DNA from: Caulobacter sp. BK020
Lineage (GTDB): Bacteria; Pseudomonadota; Alphaproteobacteria; Caulobacterales; Caulobacteraceae
Assembly: GCF_004342605.1 (NCBI RefSeq)
Contig: NZ_SLZL01000006.1
Location: forward strand, 207,747-271,746
Length of the DNA: 64,000 bases
Direction of reading: 5' to 3'
This document shows, piece after piece, positions 8,700 through 17,866 of the stretch (within the stretch, counting starts at the first letter, position 1; every line of letters begins with the position of its first letter). A program made the translations under genes and the position numbers. The notes below the pieces were generated by a model. That model worked only from the letters and a program-made list of their open reading frames with translations. It ran no database searches and was not told the origin of the DNA.

Positions 8700-11549
8700 G
8701 TGGCACCTCCGCACGTCATGCCGCTGGCGACCGAGCGTTGGGCCCTGGAACAGCTCCCCCGCGACCTTGAACGCCTGAGCCGCCTGCCCGAGACCTGGAA
8801 AGGCCTGGATCCCACATCGATCGCCCAGAGCGTCCTTGAGACCCTGCTCGACATGCTCGCGCTGGACTTCGTCGGCCTGCGGTTCAACGACACGACCCAC
8901 GTCTTCCTGCGCGTAACGCCCGATTTCGAGTCGATCTGCTCGCCCGAGCAGATCCGCGCGGCGCTGAACGGTTGGAGCGCCCCAGACGACACCGCGGAAG
9001 GACTCGACCTGGACGGCCAGCCGGTGAGGGTCGTGCGATGCCCGCTGGGCGTCAGCGCCGGCATTGGCGAGATTCTCGCCGGCTCCCGCCGCACCGACTT
9101 TCCGGACGGCCAGGAGCAGTCGAAGCTCAGGATCGCCGCCTCGCAAGCCAGCCTGGCCTGTCGGGAAATGCGCGAACTGAGCGATCGCCGGCCGCCGGAA
9201 GATCGGCGCGCCGGGCCGGCCACTGCTCAGGCGGTGGCGGAAAGCGAATGGCGCCTGCACCTGATCATCAACACCATCCCGGCCATGGCCTGGTCGACGA
9301 CGCCCGACGGGCTCATCGACTTCTGCAACCAGAACTTCGTCGATTACGTCGGCTGGACCGCCGAGGAGATCAGCGGCCAAGGCTTCTGGCCGATCTTCCA
9401 TCCCGACGACACCGCCCGGCTGCTGGCCGCCTGGCAGGAGATTCTGGCCACCAAGCAGCCGCGGGACGTCGAGGGGCGCATTCGGCGCGCCGACGGCGAA
9501 TACCGCTGGTTCGTGTTGCGGCAAAACCCGCTGCTGGACGCCGACGGCGCCATCATCAAGTGGTATGGGGCCGGCGCGGACATCGAGGATCGCAAGCGCG
9601 CAGAGGCGGCGCTCGAGGAGGCCCGGTCAGCCCTGCTGGCCAGTGAGGAGAACCTCAACCTGATCATCAATTCGCTACCCGTACTGGTCTGGTCCGCCCG
9701 CCCGGACGGCAGCGCCGATTTCATAAACCAGAGCTGGCGCGACTATGCCGGCGAGCCAGCCGACAAGATCCTGGAGTGGGGCTTCCTCGACCTCTATCAT
9801 CCCGACGACGTACCCGGGATGATGGAAATCTGGACCCGGGACGTGGCGCACAACGACCAGACCGCGCTCAAGGGACGCATCCGCGGGGCGGATGGCCAGT
9901 ACCGCTGGTTCTACTTCGCGGGGCGCAAGCTGACCGACGCCCAAGGCCTGGTCCGTTGGTTCGGGTGCAATGTCGACATCGAAGACCTGATGCGGACCGA
10001 AGAGGCCCTCAAGGCCAGCGAAGCCGCGCTGCGCGACAACGAACGGCGGCTGGAGCACATCATCAACGCCGTTCCCGGCCTGGTCTGGTCGGCCGATGCG
10101 CACGGCGCCGTCACGTTCCTGAGCCAGCAGTACCTGGACTATATCGGCATGGACGCCGGGAGCGCCCTGGCCGGCGCCTGGCGCGACGCCGTTCACCCCG
10201 ACGACGCCGGGGGGCTCTTCGAGACCTGGGCCGTCGCCTTGGCTCAGGGGCGCGCGAACGAGCATGAAGCACGCCTGCGGAGCGCCGATGGCGGCTATCG
10301 CTGGATGCTGTTTCGCGCGAGCCCGTACTTCGACGGCGCCGGGCGGATCGCCGAGTGGCTCGGCGTCAATATCGACATCGAGGACAGGAAGGAGGCGCAG
10401 GACGCCCTTGCCGCAAGCGAGGCGGCGCTACGGGACAGCGAACGTCAGCTTCAGCAAATCGTCTCCTCGATCCCGGGCCTGACCTGGTCGTCCGACGCGC
10501 GAGGCGCCACAACCTTCTGGAGCCAGCAATATCTCGACTATGCCGGCGCGCGGCTCGAAGACGTCCTGGGCTACAAGTTCGCCGACTACATCCATCCCGA
10601 CGATCGCGACCACGTCATGGCCTTGTGGGCGGAGATCATCGCCGCGGGGACGCCCGGCGAGGCCGAGCTGCGCCTGCGCCGCGCCGACGGGGAGTATCGC
10701 TGGTTCCTGATCCGCGCCTGCCCGTTCTTCGACGAGCATGGAAACCTAACCCAGTGGTTTGGGGTCAATGTCGACATTGAAAACCGCAAGCGGGCCGAAG
10801 AGGATCTGCGTCAGAGCCAAGGCGATCTGGCCCACGTCACGCGCATGACCACCATCGGCGAGTTGGCGGTGTCGATCGCCCATGAGGTCAATCAACCGCT
10901 GATGGCGGTGGTCACCAACGCCGGGGCGTGCCTGCGCTGGCTCGATGGCCCCCAGAGCGACATCGCCATGGCTCGCCAGGCCGCCGAACGGATCGTCCGG
11001 GACGGCCACCGGGCGGGCGACATCGTCACCAGCCTGCGCAATCTCGCGCGCAAGTCCTCGCCCCGCATGGAGCGCGTCCTCCTTGAGGCGGTGGTCCAGC
11101 CCGTCCTCGACCTGCTTGGCGGCGAGCTCAAACGCCACGGCGTCTCCGCACGGATCGATCTGGAGGACGGCGCGATCGCCATCCTGGGCGACACGACCCA
11201 ACTGCAGCAGGTTATCCTCAACCTCACCATGAACGCGGTCGAAGCCATGGCCGGCGGGGCTGCGAGTCCCCGGCAACTGATCATCCACGCCAACGCGCGC
11301 GAGGGCGAAGCCCTGGTCACCGTGACGGATACCGGACCCGGGCTGGTCCTCGACGACACCAATCGCCTGTTCGAGGCCTTCTTCAGCACCAAGGCCCAAG
11401 GCATCGGGATGGGCCTGTCGATCTGTCGCTCGATCATCGAGGCCCATGGGGGCCGGATCTGGGCGGCCAACAACGGCGCGCGTGGCGGCGTCTTCAGTTT
11501 CACCCTGCCCTTGGCGGAAGGACACGGCGTTCATGTTTCCACACGCTAA
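8700..11549 (+). CDS. Soluble multi-PAS sensor histidine kinase
   Basis: A 949-residue kinase with no membrane segment, so it senses an internal signal. Order: a GAF-like N-terminal region (about 25-165), four PAS/PAC units starting near residues 187, 318, 450 and 582 (each begins with a variant of IINxxPgLvWS and ends with D/NIEDRK), a HisKA helix with phospho-acceptor His728 in SIAHEVNQPL, and an HATPase_c domain (NLTMNAVEAM, TDTGPGL, GIGMGLSICRSI). The kinase core is of the FixL-like type. The GTG at 8700 is preceded by AAAGGG. The 3' end overlaps the response regulator by 17 nt, so they form a coupled two-component system. The signal is unknown; no haem-binding His could be assigned. Confidence 0.9.
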   Translation: MAPPHVMPLATERWALEQLPRDLERLSRLPETWKGLDPTSIAQSVLETLLDMLALDFVGLRFNDTTHVFLRVTPDFESICSPEQIRAALNGWSAPDDTAEGLDLDGQPVRVVRCPLGVSAGIGEILAGSRRTDFPDGQEQSKLRIAASQASLACREMRELSDRRPPEDRRAGPATAQAVAESEWRLHLIINTIPAMAWSTTPDGLIDFCNQNFVDYVGWTAEEISGQGFWPIFHPDDTARLLAAWQEILATKQPRDVEGRIRRADGEYRWFVLRQNPLLDADGAIIKWYGAGADIEDRKRAEAALEEARSALLASEENLNLIINSLPVLVWSARPDGSADFINQSWRDYAGEPADKILEWGFLDLYHPDDVPGMMEIWTRDVAHNDQTALKGRIRGADGQYRWFYFAGRKLTDAQGLVRWFGCNVDIEDLMRTEEALKASEAALRDNERRLEHIINAVPGLVWSADAHGAVTFLSQQYLDYIGMDAGSALAGAWRDAVHPDDAGGLFETWAVALAQGRANEHEARLRSADGGYRWMLFRASPYFDGAGRIAEWLGVNIDIEDRKEAQDALAASEAALRDSERQLQQIVSSIPGLTWSSDARGATTFWSQQYLDYAGARLEDVLGYKFADYIHPDDRDHVMALWAEIIAAGTPGEAELRLRRADGEYRWFLIRACPFFDEHGNLTQWFGVNVDIENRKRAEEDLRQSQGDLAHVTRMTTIGELAVSIAHEVNQPLMAVVTNAGACLRWLDGPQSDIAMARQAAERIVRDGHRAGDIVTSLRNLARKSSPRMERVLLEAVVQPVLDLLGGELKRHGVSARIDLEDGAIAILGDTTQLQQVILNLTMNAVEAMAGGAASPRQLIIHANAREGEALVTVTDTGPGLVLDDTNRLFEAFFSTKAQGIGMGLSICRSIIEAHGGRIWAANNGARGGVFSFTLPLAEGHGVHVSTR

Positions 11550-12177
11550 GGACAGCGAGCCCTTCGTCGTCGTGATCGACGACGACGAAAGCGTGCGCGA
11601 AGCGCTGCGCGGGCTCTTCCAATCGGTCGGCCTGGTGACCGAAATCTACGCGTCGGTGCAGGATTTTCTCGATGGCGGCCAGCTCGACCGCGCGGGCTGC
11701 ATCGTTCTCGACATCCGGCTTCCAGGCCGCAGCGGCCTGGAGTTCCAGGAGGCCCTGGCCCGGAGCGGTGCGGCCCACTCCGTCGTGCTGATCAGCGCCC
11801 ATGTCGACGTTCAGATGGCGGTGCGAGCGATGAAGGCCGGCGCGATAGACGTCCTGACCAAGCCGGTCCGCGAGCAGGATCTCCTGGAGGCGGTGAACCG
11901 CGCCCTGGCCAAGGATCAACAGCGCCGAGGCGAGGCCAAGCTCAACCAGGCGCTGGCGACGCGCTACGCCACCCTGTCCGAACGCGAACGTCAGATCTTC
12001 GTGCTGGTCGCGGCCGGCCTGCTCAACAAGCAGATCGCCGAGCGCGCCGCCATCACCGAGGCGACCGTGAAACTCCACCGCAGCCAGGTGATGAAGAAGA
12101 TGGAGGCCGAGTCCCTGCCCGATCTGGTGCGCATGGCCGACCGGCTGGCCAGGGTCGAGTCGAGCCCGAAGCTCTAA
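11533..12177 (+). CDS. FixJ-family response regulator
   Basis: A 214-residue regulator with an N-terminal receiver domain (acidic triplet IDDDES, phospho-acceptor Asp60 in VLDIRLPG, conserved Lys110 in LTKPV) and a C-terminal LuxR-type helix-turn-helix (LSERERQIFVLVAAG, then ITEATVKLHRSQVMKKM). It begins inside the 3' end of the kinase gene, indicating translational coupling and a cognate pair. FixJ-type regulators bind DNA after phosphorylation-induced dimerisation. Targets are not evident from the neighbourhood. Confidence 0.9.
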   Translation: MFPHAKDSEPFVVVIDDDESVREALRGLFQSVGLVTEIYASVQDFLDGGQLDRAGCIVLDIRLPGRSGLEFQEALARSGAAHSVVLISAHVDVQMAVRAMKAGAIDVLTKPVREQDLLEAVNRALAKDQQRRGEAKLNQALATRYATLSERERQIFVLVAAGLLNKQIAERAAITEATVKLHRSQVMKKMEAESLPDLVRMADRLARVESSPKL

Positions 12178-12216
12178 GCCAGTCGCCGGCCGGCGGCGAG
12201 CCCCGCCGCGACGCCC

Positions 12217-12384
12217 TCAGGCCTCGTCGAGAAAGCCGCGCAGCAGGGCGTTATGCTGGGCAGGCTTTTCGTTCACCGTCAGGTGTGAACCGCCGGCCAT
12301 CACGGCCAGGCGCGCCTGGCCGGCGACGCCGTCGCGAAGGGTCTCGTGACAGTCGAGCGTGATCTCATCGAACTCGCCAGTGGT
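12217..12384 (-). pseudogene. Remnant of a proline iminopeptidase-like hydrolase (C-terminus)
   Basis: Minus-strand translation ending at 12217 reads TTGEFDEITLDCHETLRD, then a stretch with AVMAGGSHLTVNEKPAQH and LLRGFLDEA. This is the typical C-terminus of alpha/beta hydrolases of the proline iminopeptidase group, including the Asp of the triad (GEFDE) and the catalytic His (GSHLT). Only about 55 codons remain; an in-frame stop sits at 12394-12396 and no start exists, so it is a leftover fragment. Confidence 0.75.
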
Positions 12385-12462
12385 GTGAGCCGTTCATTTA
12401 CGGTCGGTCCTGGTGGGTTTTACCCACGTCAGATCGACCAACTCAACTTGGGCAGATGCAAT

Positions 12463-12497
12463 AAAAAAGTGACCGATTCCAATGGGATCGGCCACTT
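12463..12497 (-). terminator. Rho-independent terminator of ssb
   Basis: On the minus strand, 27 bases after the ssb stop, AAGTGGCCGATCCC and GGAATCGGTCACTT form a 14-bp stem with one mismatch and one G-U pair around a three-base loop, followed directly by a run of six T. This is the clearest intrinsic terminator in the window. Confidence 0.9.
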
Positions 12498-12523
12498 GTT
12501 TACAACATCGTTCCTGAGGAAAA

Positions 12524-13024
12524 TTAGAACGGAATTTCGTCGTCCAGATCGGCCGAGAAGCTCTCGCGCGGACCGCTGGGCTGGCTGCGGGGCGCGCCGC
12601 CGCCGAAGTTGCCGCCACCGCCGGCGTAGCCTTCGTCATAGCCGCCGCCCGACGAGGCGCCGGCGTTGTCGCCGCGGCCGCCGAGCATGGTCAGTTCGCC
12701 GCGGAACTTCTGCAGCACGATCTCGGTGGAGTACTTCTCGACGCCCGAGGCGTCGGCCCATTTGCGGGTCTGGATCGCGCCCTCGATATAGACCGTCGAG
12801 CCCTTGCGCAGATAGCTTTCGGCCACTTTCACCAGGTTGTCGTTGAAGATCACCACCCGGTGCCATTCGGTCTTCTCCTTGCGCTCGCCCGAGGTGCGGT
12901 CGCGCCAGGTTTCCGAGGTGGCCAGGCGCAGGTTGGCGACGCGATCGCCCGAGCTGAGGGTGCGGATTTCGGGATCGGCCCCGAGATTGCCGACCAGAAT
13001 GACCTTGTTGACGCTGCCCGCCAT
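12524..13024 (-). CDS. ssb: Single-stranded DNA-binding protein
   Basis: A 166-residue SSB. The OB-fold (residues 1-112) opens with [19 protein letters not shown] and contains the conserved [11 protein letters not shown] and [15 protein letters not shown] segments. A Gly-rich linker ([18 protein letters not shown]) leads to the acidic tip DLDDEIPF, which recruits replication and repair proteins. The protein binds ssDNA as a tetramer during replication, recombination and repair. A LexA-type box lies about 90-100 bases upstream, so SOS induction is likely, and a strong terminator lies downstream. Confidence 0.98.
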   Translation of the reverse strand: MAGSVNKVILVGNLGADPEIRTLSSGDRVANLRLATSETWRDRTSGERKEKTEWHRVVIFNDNLVKVAESYLRKGSTVYIEGAIQTRKWADASGVEKYSTEIVLQKFRGELTMLGGRGDNAGASSGGGYDEGYAGGGGNFGGGAPRSQPSGPRESFSADLDDEIPF

Positions 13025-13112
13025 GGGGAAGATTCCTGTTCACGCCCGGCGACCCAACGCGCCGGCATCTGGTGCAGACGTTAACGGGTTCTTAAAGGCG
13101 AAAGCAAGCTTT

Positions 13113-13127
13113 GTTCTTCGAATGTTC
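13113..13127. promoter_or_regulatory. LexA (SOS) box upstream of ssb
   Basis: GTTCTTCGAATGTTC matches the alphaproteobacterial LexA operator GTTC-N7-GTTC exactly. It lies about 90 bp upstream of the ssb start, in an otherwise short promoter region, consistent with SOS repression of ssb. Confidence 0.8.
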
Positions 13128-13165
13128 CTGTGGAGCCCTGAGGTTATCCCCGGCTTTGCAGCGCC

Positions 13166-13555
13166 CTATTGCGGTGGCATCGCCCCGGGCACGGCCAGGC
13201 GACCGTCCCCCGTGCGGACCAGCGACATGAACCGGGCCCCCTCGTAGGTGTCGCCCAGATAGATGCCTTCCTTCTGCAGGAAGATGAACTTGCCCTGATA
13301 GGCGCCGGTCATTTCGCGATTGGGGCTGCCCAGACGCACGAAGCGCAGGCGCATCCCCTCCAGTTCGGCGGCGCAGAGTTCGAGGCTGGGCACATTCTGA
13401 GCCACCGGATTGAACTTCAGCGTGCCATCCTTCTGCTCGATCACGTGCAGGCAGACGCCGGCCTGGAACGGGGCCTTGGTCTGCTTCTCGCAGCCGGTCA
13501 GGCTGACGGCGGCGGTCGCGACGAGGAGCGAGAGGGCGACAACGGAAAGGCGCAT
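13166..13555 (-). CDS. Predicted lipoprotein of unknown function
   Basis: A 129-residue protein with a lipoprotein signal: MRLSVVALSLLVATAAVS followed by the lipobox LTGC, so Cys22 is the likely lipidated residue and the protein is membrane-anchored in the envelope. The mature part has two further Cys (GVCLHV and LELCAAEL) that could form a disulfide. No known domain is recognised. It lies 17 nt downstream of another envelope protein gene and is probably in the same transcript. Confidence 0.75.
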   Translation of the reverse strand: MRLSVVALSLLVATAAVSLTGCEKQTKAPFQAGVCLHVIEQKDGTLKFNPVAQNVPSLELCAAELEGMRLRFVRLGSPNREMTGAYQGKFIFLQKEGIYLGDTYEGARFMSLVRTGDGRLAVPGAMPPQ

Positions 13556-13572
13556 GGCTTGAAGCTCTCTCT

Positions 13573-14241
13573 CTAGGCCGACGGGACGGAGCAGCCCGGT
13601 CCCAGGTCGATGATCGGTTGGAAGGTGCGGTTGTCGGACGAGGATTCGACCTTGCCCGGCACCAGGCGGATGGTCTCGTCGCCCCAGCGCCCGTAGGTGG
13701 CGCCGCCGGCCTTTTCGCACTTGCCGCTGGAGATCTGCTGGGCGCAGGCGTTGACGGTGATCTCGCCGGGCAGCTTGCGCCACTCGCCGCCGGCGTAACG
13801 CCAGCAGGCGGCCAGGGGCGTGCTGGAGACGGTCGGGGTCGAAATGGTCGGCGTCGCGGCGGGCGCCGGCACGGCGGGCGTCTCCACGGGCGGCAGCGGC
13901 GTCAGCACCAGGCCGGCCTGGTCGGCGGCGGCCAAAGCCCCGGTCTCGTCGACACCGACATCGAGAGCGCCGGTGGCCACGCCGTTCTTCTTGGCGCACT
14001 CGGCCAGGGTGGTCTCGCCGACGAACTGGCCGCCGACAAAGCAGCGCAGGGGGCGGTTGGCGTCGAGCTTGGTGTCGTCGGCCCTCCCCGTCTCGACGAT
14101 CAGGCCCGCGCGCGAAGCCGGCGGGTCCTCGGTCGGCGACTTGGCGCCGTGCATCAGGGCCAGGGCGATGCCGAGGCCCGCGATCAGGGCCAGGGCCGCG
14201 CCGCCGCCCAGCAACACGCGTCGATCTTTGAGAAGTTCCAT
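13573..14241 (-). CDS. Membrane-anchored protein of unknown function
   Basis: A 222-residue protein with a single N-terminal membrane helix (VLLGGGAALALIAGLGIA, about residues 9-30) and a periplasmic remainder. A Pro/Thr/Ala-rich linker (about residues 115-140) separates two small Cys-containing parts (RCFVGGQFVGETTLAECA and the region around NACAQQISSGKCEKA). The Cys spacing suggests disulfide-bonded modules. I recognise no family. It forms a short minus-strand pair with the downstream lipoprotein gene. Confidence 0.7.
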   Translation of the reverse strand: MELLKDRRVLLGGGAALALIAGLGIALALMHGAKSPTEDPPASRAGLIVETGRADDTKLDANRPLRCFVGGQFVGETTLAECAKKNGVATGALDVGVDETGALAAADQAGLVLTPLPPVETPAVPAPAATPTISTPTVSSTPLAACWRYAGGEWRKLPGEITVNACAQQISSGKCEKAGGATYGRWGDETIRLVPGKVESSSDNRTFQPIIDLGPGCSVPSA

Positions 14242-14329
14242 GATCCCTGGCTACGACGCGCCGATGACGCTTTCAAGTCCGGCCGCGAAGAAGGCTCGGG
14301 AGACCTTCGAAGGATGGCGCGGAAGCGCC

Positions 14330-17173
14330 CTAGCCGCCGCCGGTCAGGCGGTTCAGCGCGGCCTGGTAGTTGGCGATCTGGTTGGTCAGATAGGCCGGGA
14401 CCGGGCCGTCGGCATGGCCGGAGGACGCGGTCGCGTCAGTCCGCTTCACGCCGTTGGCGGTGTCGGCCATCTCGCGATAGGCGGTGCGCACCGCCGACAG
14501 GGCCTTGGTCATGGCCGCCACGGCGGCCTTGCGGCCAACGTCGTCGGTGAGGTCCAGGCCGGTGTCCAGCGAGAAACCGTAGATCGGACCCTTGCCGTCA
14601 GATGATACGGTCTGGCCGTGGTCGGTCTTGGTGTTGCGCACGATGCCCGGCTTCAGTCCCAGAGACTCCAGCACGTCGGTGCCGCCCTTGCCGGGCAGGA
14701 TCTCGACCGTCGAGGTGGTCTGGGACGGGCTGATCCGCAGGGTGCGATTGTTGCCGACGCTGCTGAACTCGACCTTGGCGGCGAAACCCGTTGCCTTGCG
14801 GATCTTGTCGGCCAGGGTGTCCAGGGTGTCGTCGGCGGCGATCTTGATCGTGGTCAGGGTTCCGCGCGCCCGGGTGCGGACCTGGAAGGTGTCCCCCGCC
14901 CGCGCCGAGGTCGCCGAGACGATCTTGTCGGTCTGGGTAAACTTCATCTCGCCGCGCGGGATGCCGAAGATGTCCAGCGCGCTGGAGCCGGAGGCGTCGA
15001 CCGCGATCGAGGTGGCGGTGGCGTAGCCGTCCTTGCCGGTCAGTCGCTGCTCCCAGGTCGCCGCGCCGGTGGCGACGTCGATCTGGGCGACATAGCCGTC
15101 CTTGTCGCCGACGGTCGGCTGGCCCGCCAGGTCTTTGCCGGCCGATCCCACCAGCCAGGCCTGGCCGTTGGACACCGCCATGCCGGTGACCGTGTCGTCG
15201 CCCGTCCCGCCATAATAGGCCAGGGTGTCCTGGCTCTTGTCGGTCAGGTCCAGCGACATCCGGGCCACGAAGCCGTCGGAACCGCCGGAGGCCGCCTTGG
15301 TCTGGTTGTTGACGTCCAGGGCGCCGTTGGTGGTGGAGCCGCCAATGTAGAGCTGGCCGTTGTCGATCGTCAGGCCGGCGATGGCGCCGCCCTTCAGCGT
15401 GCCCAGATCGCGCGTGGCGCCGGTCGTGAACGTGGCCGCCTTGGTATAGGTGGTCGGTTCGGTGACCCAGACCTCCTTGTCGTTCAGGTAGGTGCGGTCC
15501 TCGGTCACGACGCTGGTCGTTACGTCGAAGCTGCGAAGCATCGCCTCGCTGCCTTCCTTGCTGGCGACCACCACCTGCCCGCCGTTGACGACGATGCCGG
15601 CGACCGTGTCGTCGTTCTCGCTGCCGAAGTGGGTGGTGAACAGCGCCTTGGGCGTACCGGAGATGTCGGTGGCGAAACCGGTCAGGTAGCTGTCGTAGCC
15701 CCCAGCCGTGGCGCCGGTGGCCGAGCCTGGAATGTCCGACTTGGTGCGGCCGCCCACATAGACGACGCCGTCGTCGCCGAAAGCCACGGCGGTGGCCTCG
15801 TCCTCCAGCATGCCGCCCCGGCGGACCGTCCAGGTCTCGTCGCCCTTGTCGTCGTAGAGGGTGACGAAACTGTCGGTGACCGTGCCGTCGGAATCGGAGT
15901 TGATCGGGCCGTTCGCGGCGCCGGAAAGGCCGCCGGCCACCGAACCGGCGATCGCCACCTGACCATCGTCGGAGATGGCCATGTTGTAGCCGGTGGCGGT
16001 GTTGGAGGCCCCCAGGGTGCGGGCGTAAAGCAGCTTGCCCGACGAGTCGTACTTCAGCAGGGCGACGTCCTGGTCGCCCTTGATGGTCTGGGTGCTGGTC
16101 GTGCCGTCGATGTCGGCCAGCACGTAGAGCGAGCCGTCCGGGCCCGTCATGGTCTTGTGGACCGTGCTGACCGTACCCTCGAGCGTGTCGGAAAACACCT
16201 TGGTGCCCGGCGTGACGCCCGCGCCGGGACCGTACTTGGTCAGGGTGTTCTCGATCACCGCGTCGTCGGTGGTCGTGTTCTTGTCCGGGTCCGGATTGCC
16301 CGCGGCGGTGGTGATGTAGACCGCCGGCTTCGGCGCCGGGGCCGAGAAGGTCAGGGTCTCGGTCAGGTCGCCTTTCACCTGCAGGGCGAAGTCGTCGCCG
16401 GTGGCCGGCAGCTTGACGGTCTGGCCGTTGACGGTGGTGGTGCGCTCCTCGCCCACGGTCCGGTTGACCGCGAACTGGGTGTCGAAGCCGGCGGCGGCCA
16501 GCTTGTCGTTGAAGAAGCTGACGACGTTGGCCATCGTCCGCGGCGTGGCGCCCATCTCCGACAGGTCCATGACCACGTCGGTGGAGACGCCGAACTTCTT
16601 GACATTCATCGTGAAGCTGACGGAGCCCTTGAAGGCGGGCACCTCGTCGTCGACCTGGCCGCTGTAGATCTTGTTGGTGACGTAGGTGTAGTTGCTCTTG
16701 GGCACGCCGACGGTCGACTTGTCGCTGGTCATGACCGCACCGGTCGTCAGGCGCATGCCGTCGGTGCTGAGGTTCTGGACATAGCTGTTGACCTCGTTCA
16801 GCCCTTTGCTGAACACCGCCTGCAACCGCTTGATCTCGCTGTCGGTGACGCCCTTCTCGTCCGAGCGATTGGCGATGGCCGACAGGGTGTTGAGCGCCTG
16901 GTAGGCGGCGAACAGCTTCTTGTAGTCGCCCGAGATCGTCGGGGCGGCGGCGACCGCCGCGCCCTCGTCGACGAACTTGCGACCGTTCAGGGCGGCCTTG
17001 ACCAGATCGCTGGGCTCGGTCGCCTGCCCGGTCCAGGGCGCGCTAGGCACTGCCTTGGTAGTCGAGGAGGGCGAGGTGGAGGAACCGCTGGTCGAGGCGG
17101 TCGCGTTCGCGGCTAGGCCAGCGGTCTTGGCCTGATAGTAGCCGAGCAGCAGACTGGAATCGAAAGTGATCAC
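14330..17173 (-). CDS. flaEY: FlaEY-like flagellar protein with beta-propeller (SBBP-type) repeats
   Basis: About 947 residues from GTG 17173, chosen because GGGA lies six bases upstream. The N-terminal ~350 residues contain helical and flagellin-export-like stretches (QALNTLSAIANRSDEKG, MDLSEMGATPRTMANVV). The middle (about 370-730) has repeated blade-like units such as DGQVAIAGSVAGG, DDGVVYVGGRTKSD and NGQLYIGGSTTNG, typical of SBBP beta-propeller repeats. The C-terminus resembles flagellin/hook-associated ends (YLTNQIANYQAALNRLTG). Position and size match the Caulobacter gene called flaEY at the flagellin cluster; the name is from memory of that locus. No signal peptide is seen, so flagellar-type export is possible. 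Its molecular role is not established here. Confidence 0.65.
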   Translation of the reverse strand: MITFDSSLLLGYYQAKTAGLAANATASTSGSSTSPSSTTKAVPSAPWTGQATEPSDLVKAALNGRKFVDEGAAVAAAPTISGDYKKLFAAYQALNTLSAIANRSDEKGVTDSEIKRLQAVFSKGLNEVNSYVQNLSTDGMRLTTGAVMTSDKSTVGVPKSNYTYVTNKIYSGQVDDEVPAFKGSVSFTMNVKKFGVSTDVVMDLSEMGATPRTMANVVSFFNDKLAAAGFDTQFAVNRTVGEERTTTVNGQTVKLPATGDDFALQVKGDLTETLTFSAPAPKPAVYITTAAGNPDPDKNTTTDDAVIENTLTKYGPGAGVTPGTKVFSDTLEGTVSTVHKTMTGPDGSLYVLADIDGTTSTQTIKGDQDVALLKYDSSGKLLYARTLGASNTATGYNMAISDDGQVAIAGSVAGGLSGAANGPINSDSDGTVTDSFVTLYDDKGDETWTVRRGGMLEDEATAVAFGDDGVVYVGGRTKSDIPGSATGATAGGYDSYLTGFATDISGTPKALFTTHFGSENDDTVAGIVVNGGQVVVASKEGSEAMLRSFDVTTSVVTEDRTYLNDKEVWVTEPTTYTKAATFTTGATRDLGTLKGGAIAGLTIDNGQLYIGGSTTNGALDVNNQTKAASGGSDGFVARMSLDLTDKSQDTLAYYGGTGDDTVTGMAVSNGQAWLVGSAGKDLAGQPTVGDKDGYVAQIDVATGAATWEQRLTGKDGYATATSIAVDASGSSALDIFGIPRGEMKFTQTDKIVSATSARAGDTFQVRTRARGTLTTIKIAADDTLDTLADKIRKATGFAAKVEFSSVGNNRTLRISPSQTTSTVEILPGKGGTDVLESLGLKPGIVRNTKTDHGQTVSSDGKGPIYGFSLDTGLDLTDDVGRKAAVAAMTKALSAVRTAYREMADTANGVKRTDATASSGHADGPVPAYLTNQIANYQAALNRLTGGG

Positions 17174-17252
17174 AGCGGGTCCCAACGGGACGCGACGCCC
17201 CTTGATTCCAAGTGTCGGCGAGGAACGCTGACGTTTCGTTAAGACGTGTGAA

Positions 17253-17807
17253 TCAGGCGGCGATCAGGTGAGCGTCGGTCAGCGAGCGCCGGACGTCGCC
17301 GCGCAACTCGCTCCACTCCTCGGCCAGAATGCCCAGCAGGACGACGTCGCGCGGCCGGCCGTCCTTGAGGACATGGCCGCGCAGATAGCCTTCGCGCCGG
17401 AAGCCTGAGGCCGCCTGGGCCTTCAGCGCCGCGTCGTTGTCGGCCATGACCTCGGCGAACACCTTGTGCAGACCCAGCTCGCCGAAGGCGCGGTCCAGGC
17501 CCAGCACCTGGGCGGCGCGCCCCACGCCCCGGCCCCGCGCCTCGGCCGAACCGAGGAACCAGTTCCATCCGGCCCGGCGGTGATGGCTGAGCAGGCCCGT
17601 CAGGGTCAGCAGGCCCGACGGTTCGCCCGAGCGGACGATCATCCAGCCGCGCATGTCGGGATCGGACCGCAGGGCCTGGAACCAGGCGGCGTGGGCCTCG
17701 CGGCTGGGAAAGGCCGCGTCGGACATCCACCGATCGACTTCCGGCTCGCCCCGCCATTGGAACAGGATCGCCTCATCGGCGTCCGTCAGATCGCGAAGCT
17801 CGATCAT
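17253..17807 (-). CDS. GNAT N-acetyltransferase (PseH-like) at flagellin cluster
   Basis: A 184-residue GNAT enzyme with the acetyl-CoA-binding motif region SAEARGRGVGRAAQVLGL and the late signature NDAALKAQAASGFRREG. The start MIELRDLTDADEAILFQWR resembles RimJ/RimL and PseH-type enzymes that acetylate amino groups of proteins or nucleotide-activated amino sugars. Lying between flaEY-like and a flagellin gene, and having a second GNAT at 25067-25648 in the flagellin glycosylation unit, it may act in flagellin sugar synthesis or flagellin modification. This is inferred from context. Confidence 0.75.
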   Translation of the reverse strand: MIELRDLTDADEAILFQWRGEPEVDRWMSDAAFPSREAHAAWFQALRSDPDMRGWMIVRSGEPSGLLTLTGLLSHHRRAGWNWFLGSAEARGRGVGRAAQVLGLDRAFGELGLHKVFAEVMADNDAALKAQAASGFRREGYLRGHVLKDGRPRDVVLLGILAEEWSELRGDVRRSLTDAHLIAA

Positions 17808-17866
17808 GCCGGGTCGATTCTCCCTAGTATCGTGCGGGAAAGTCTAGCCCGCCGAGGGCGTCAAGC

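Noticed and set aside
14618..17116. 832-codon open frame antisense to the FlaEY-like gene
   Set aside because: Composition is typical of an antisense shadow; the minus-strand frame has flagellar features and a good start.
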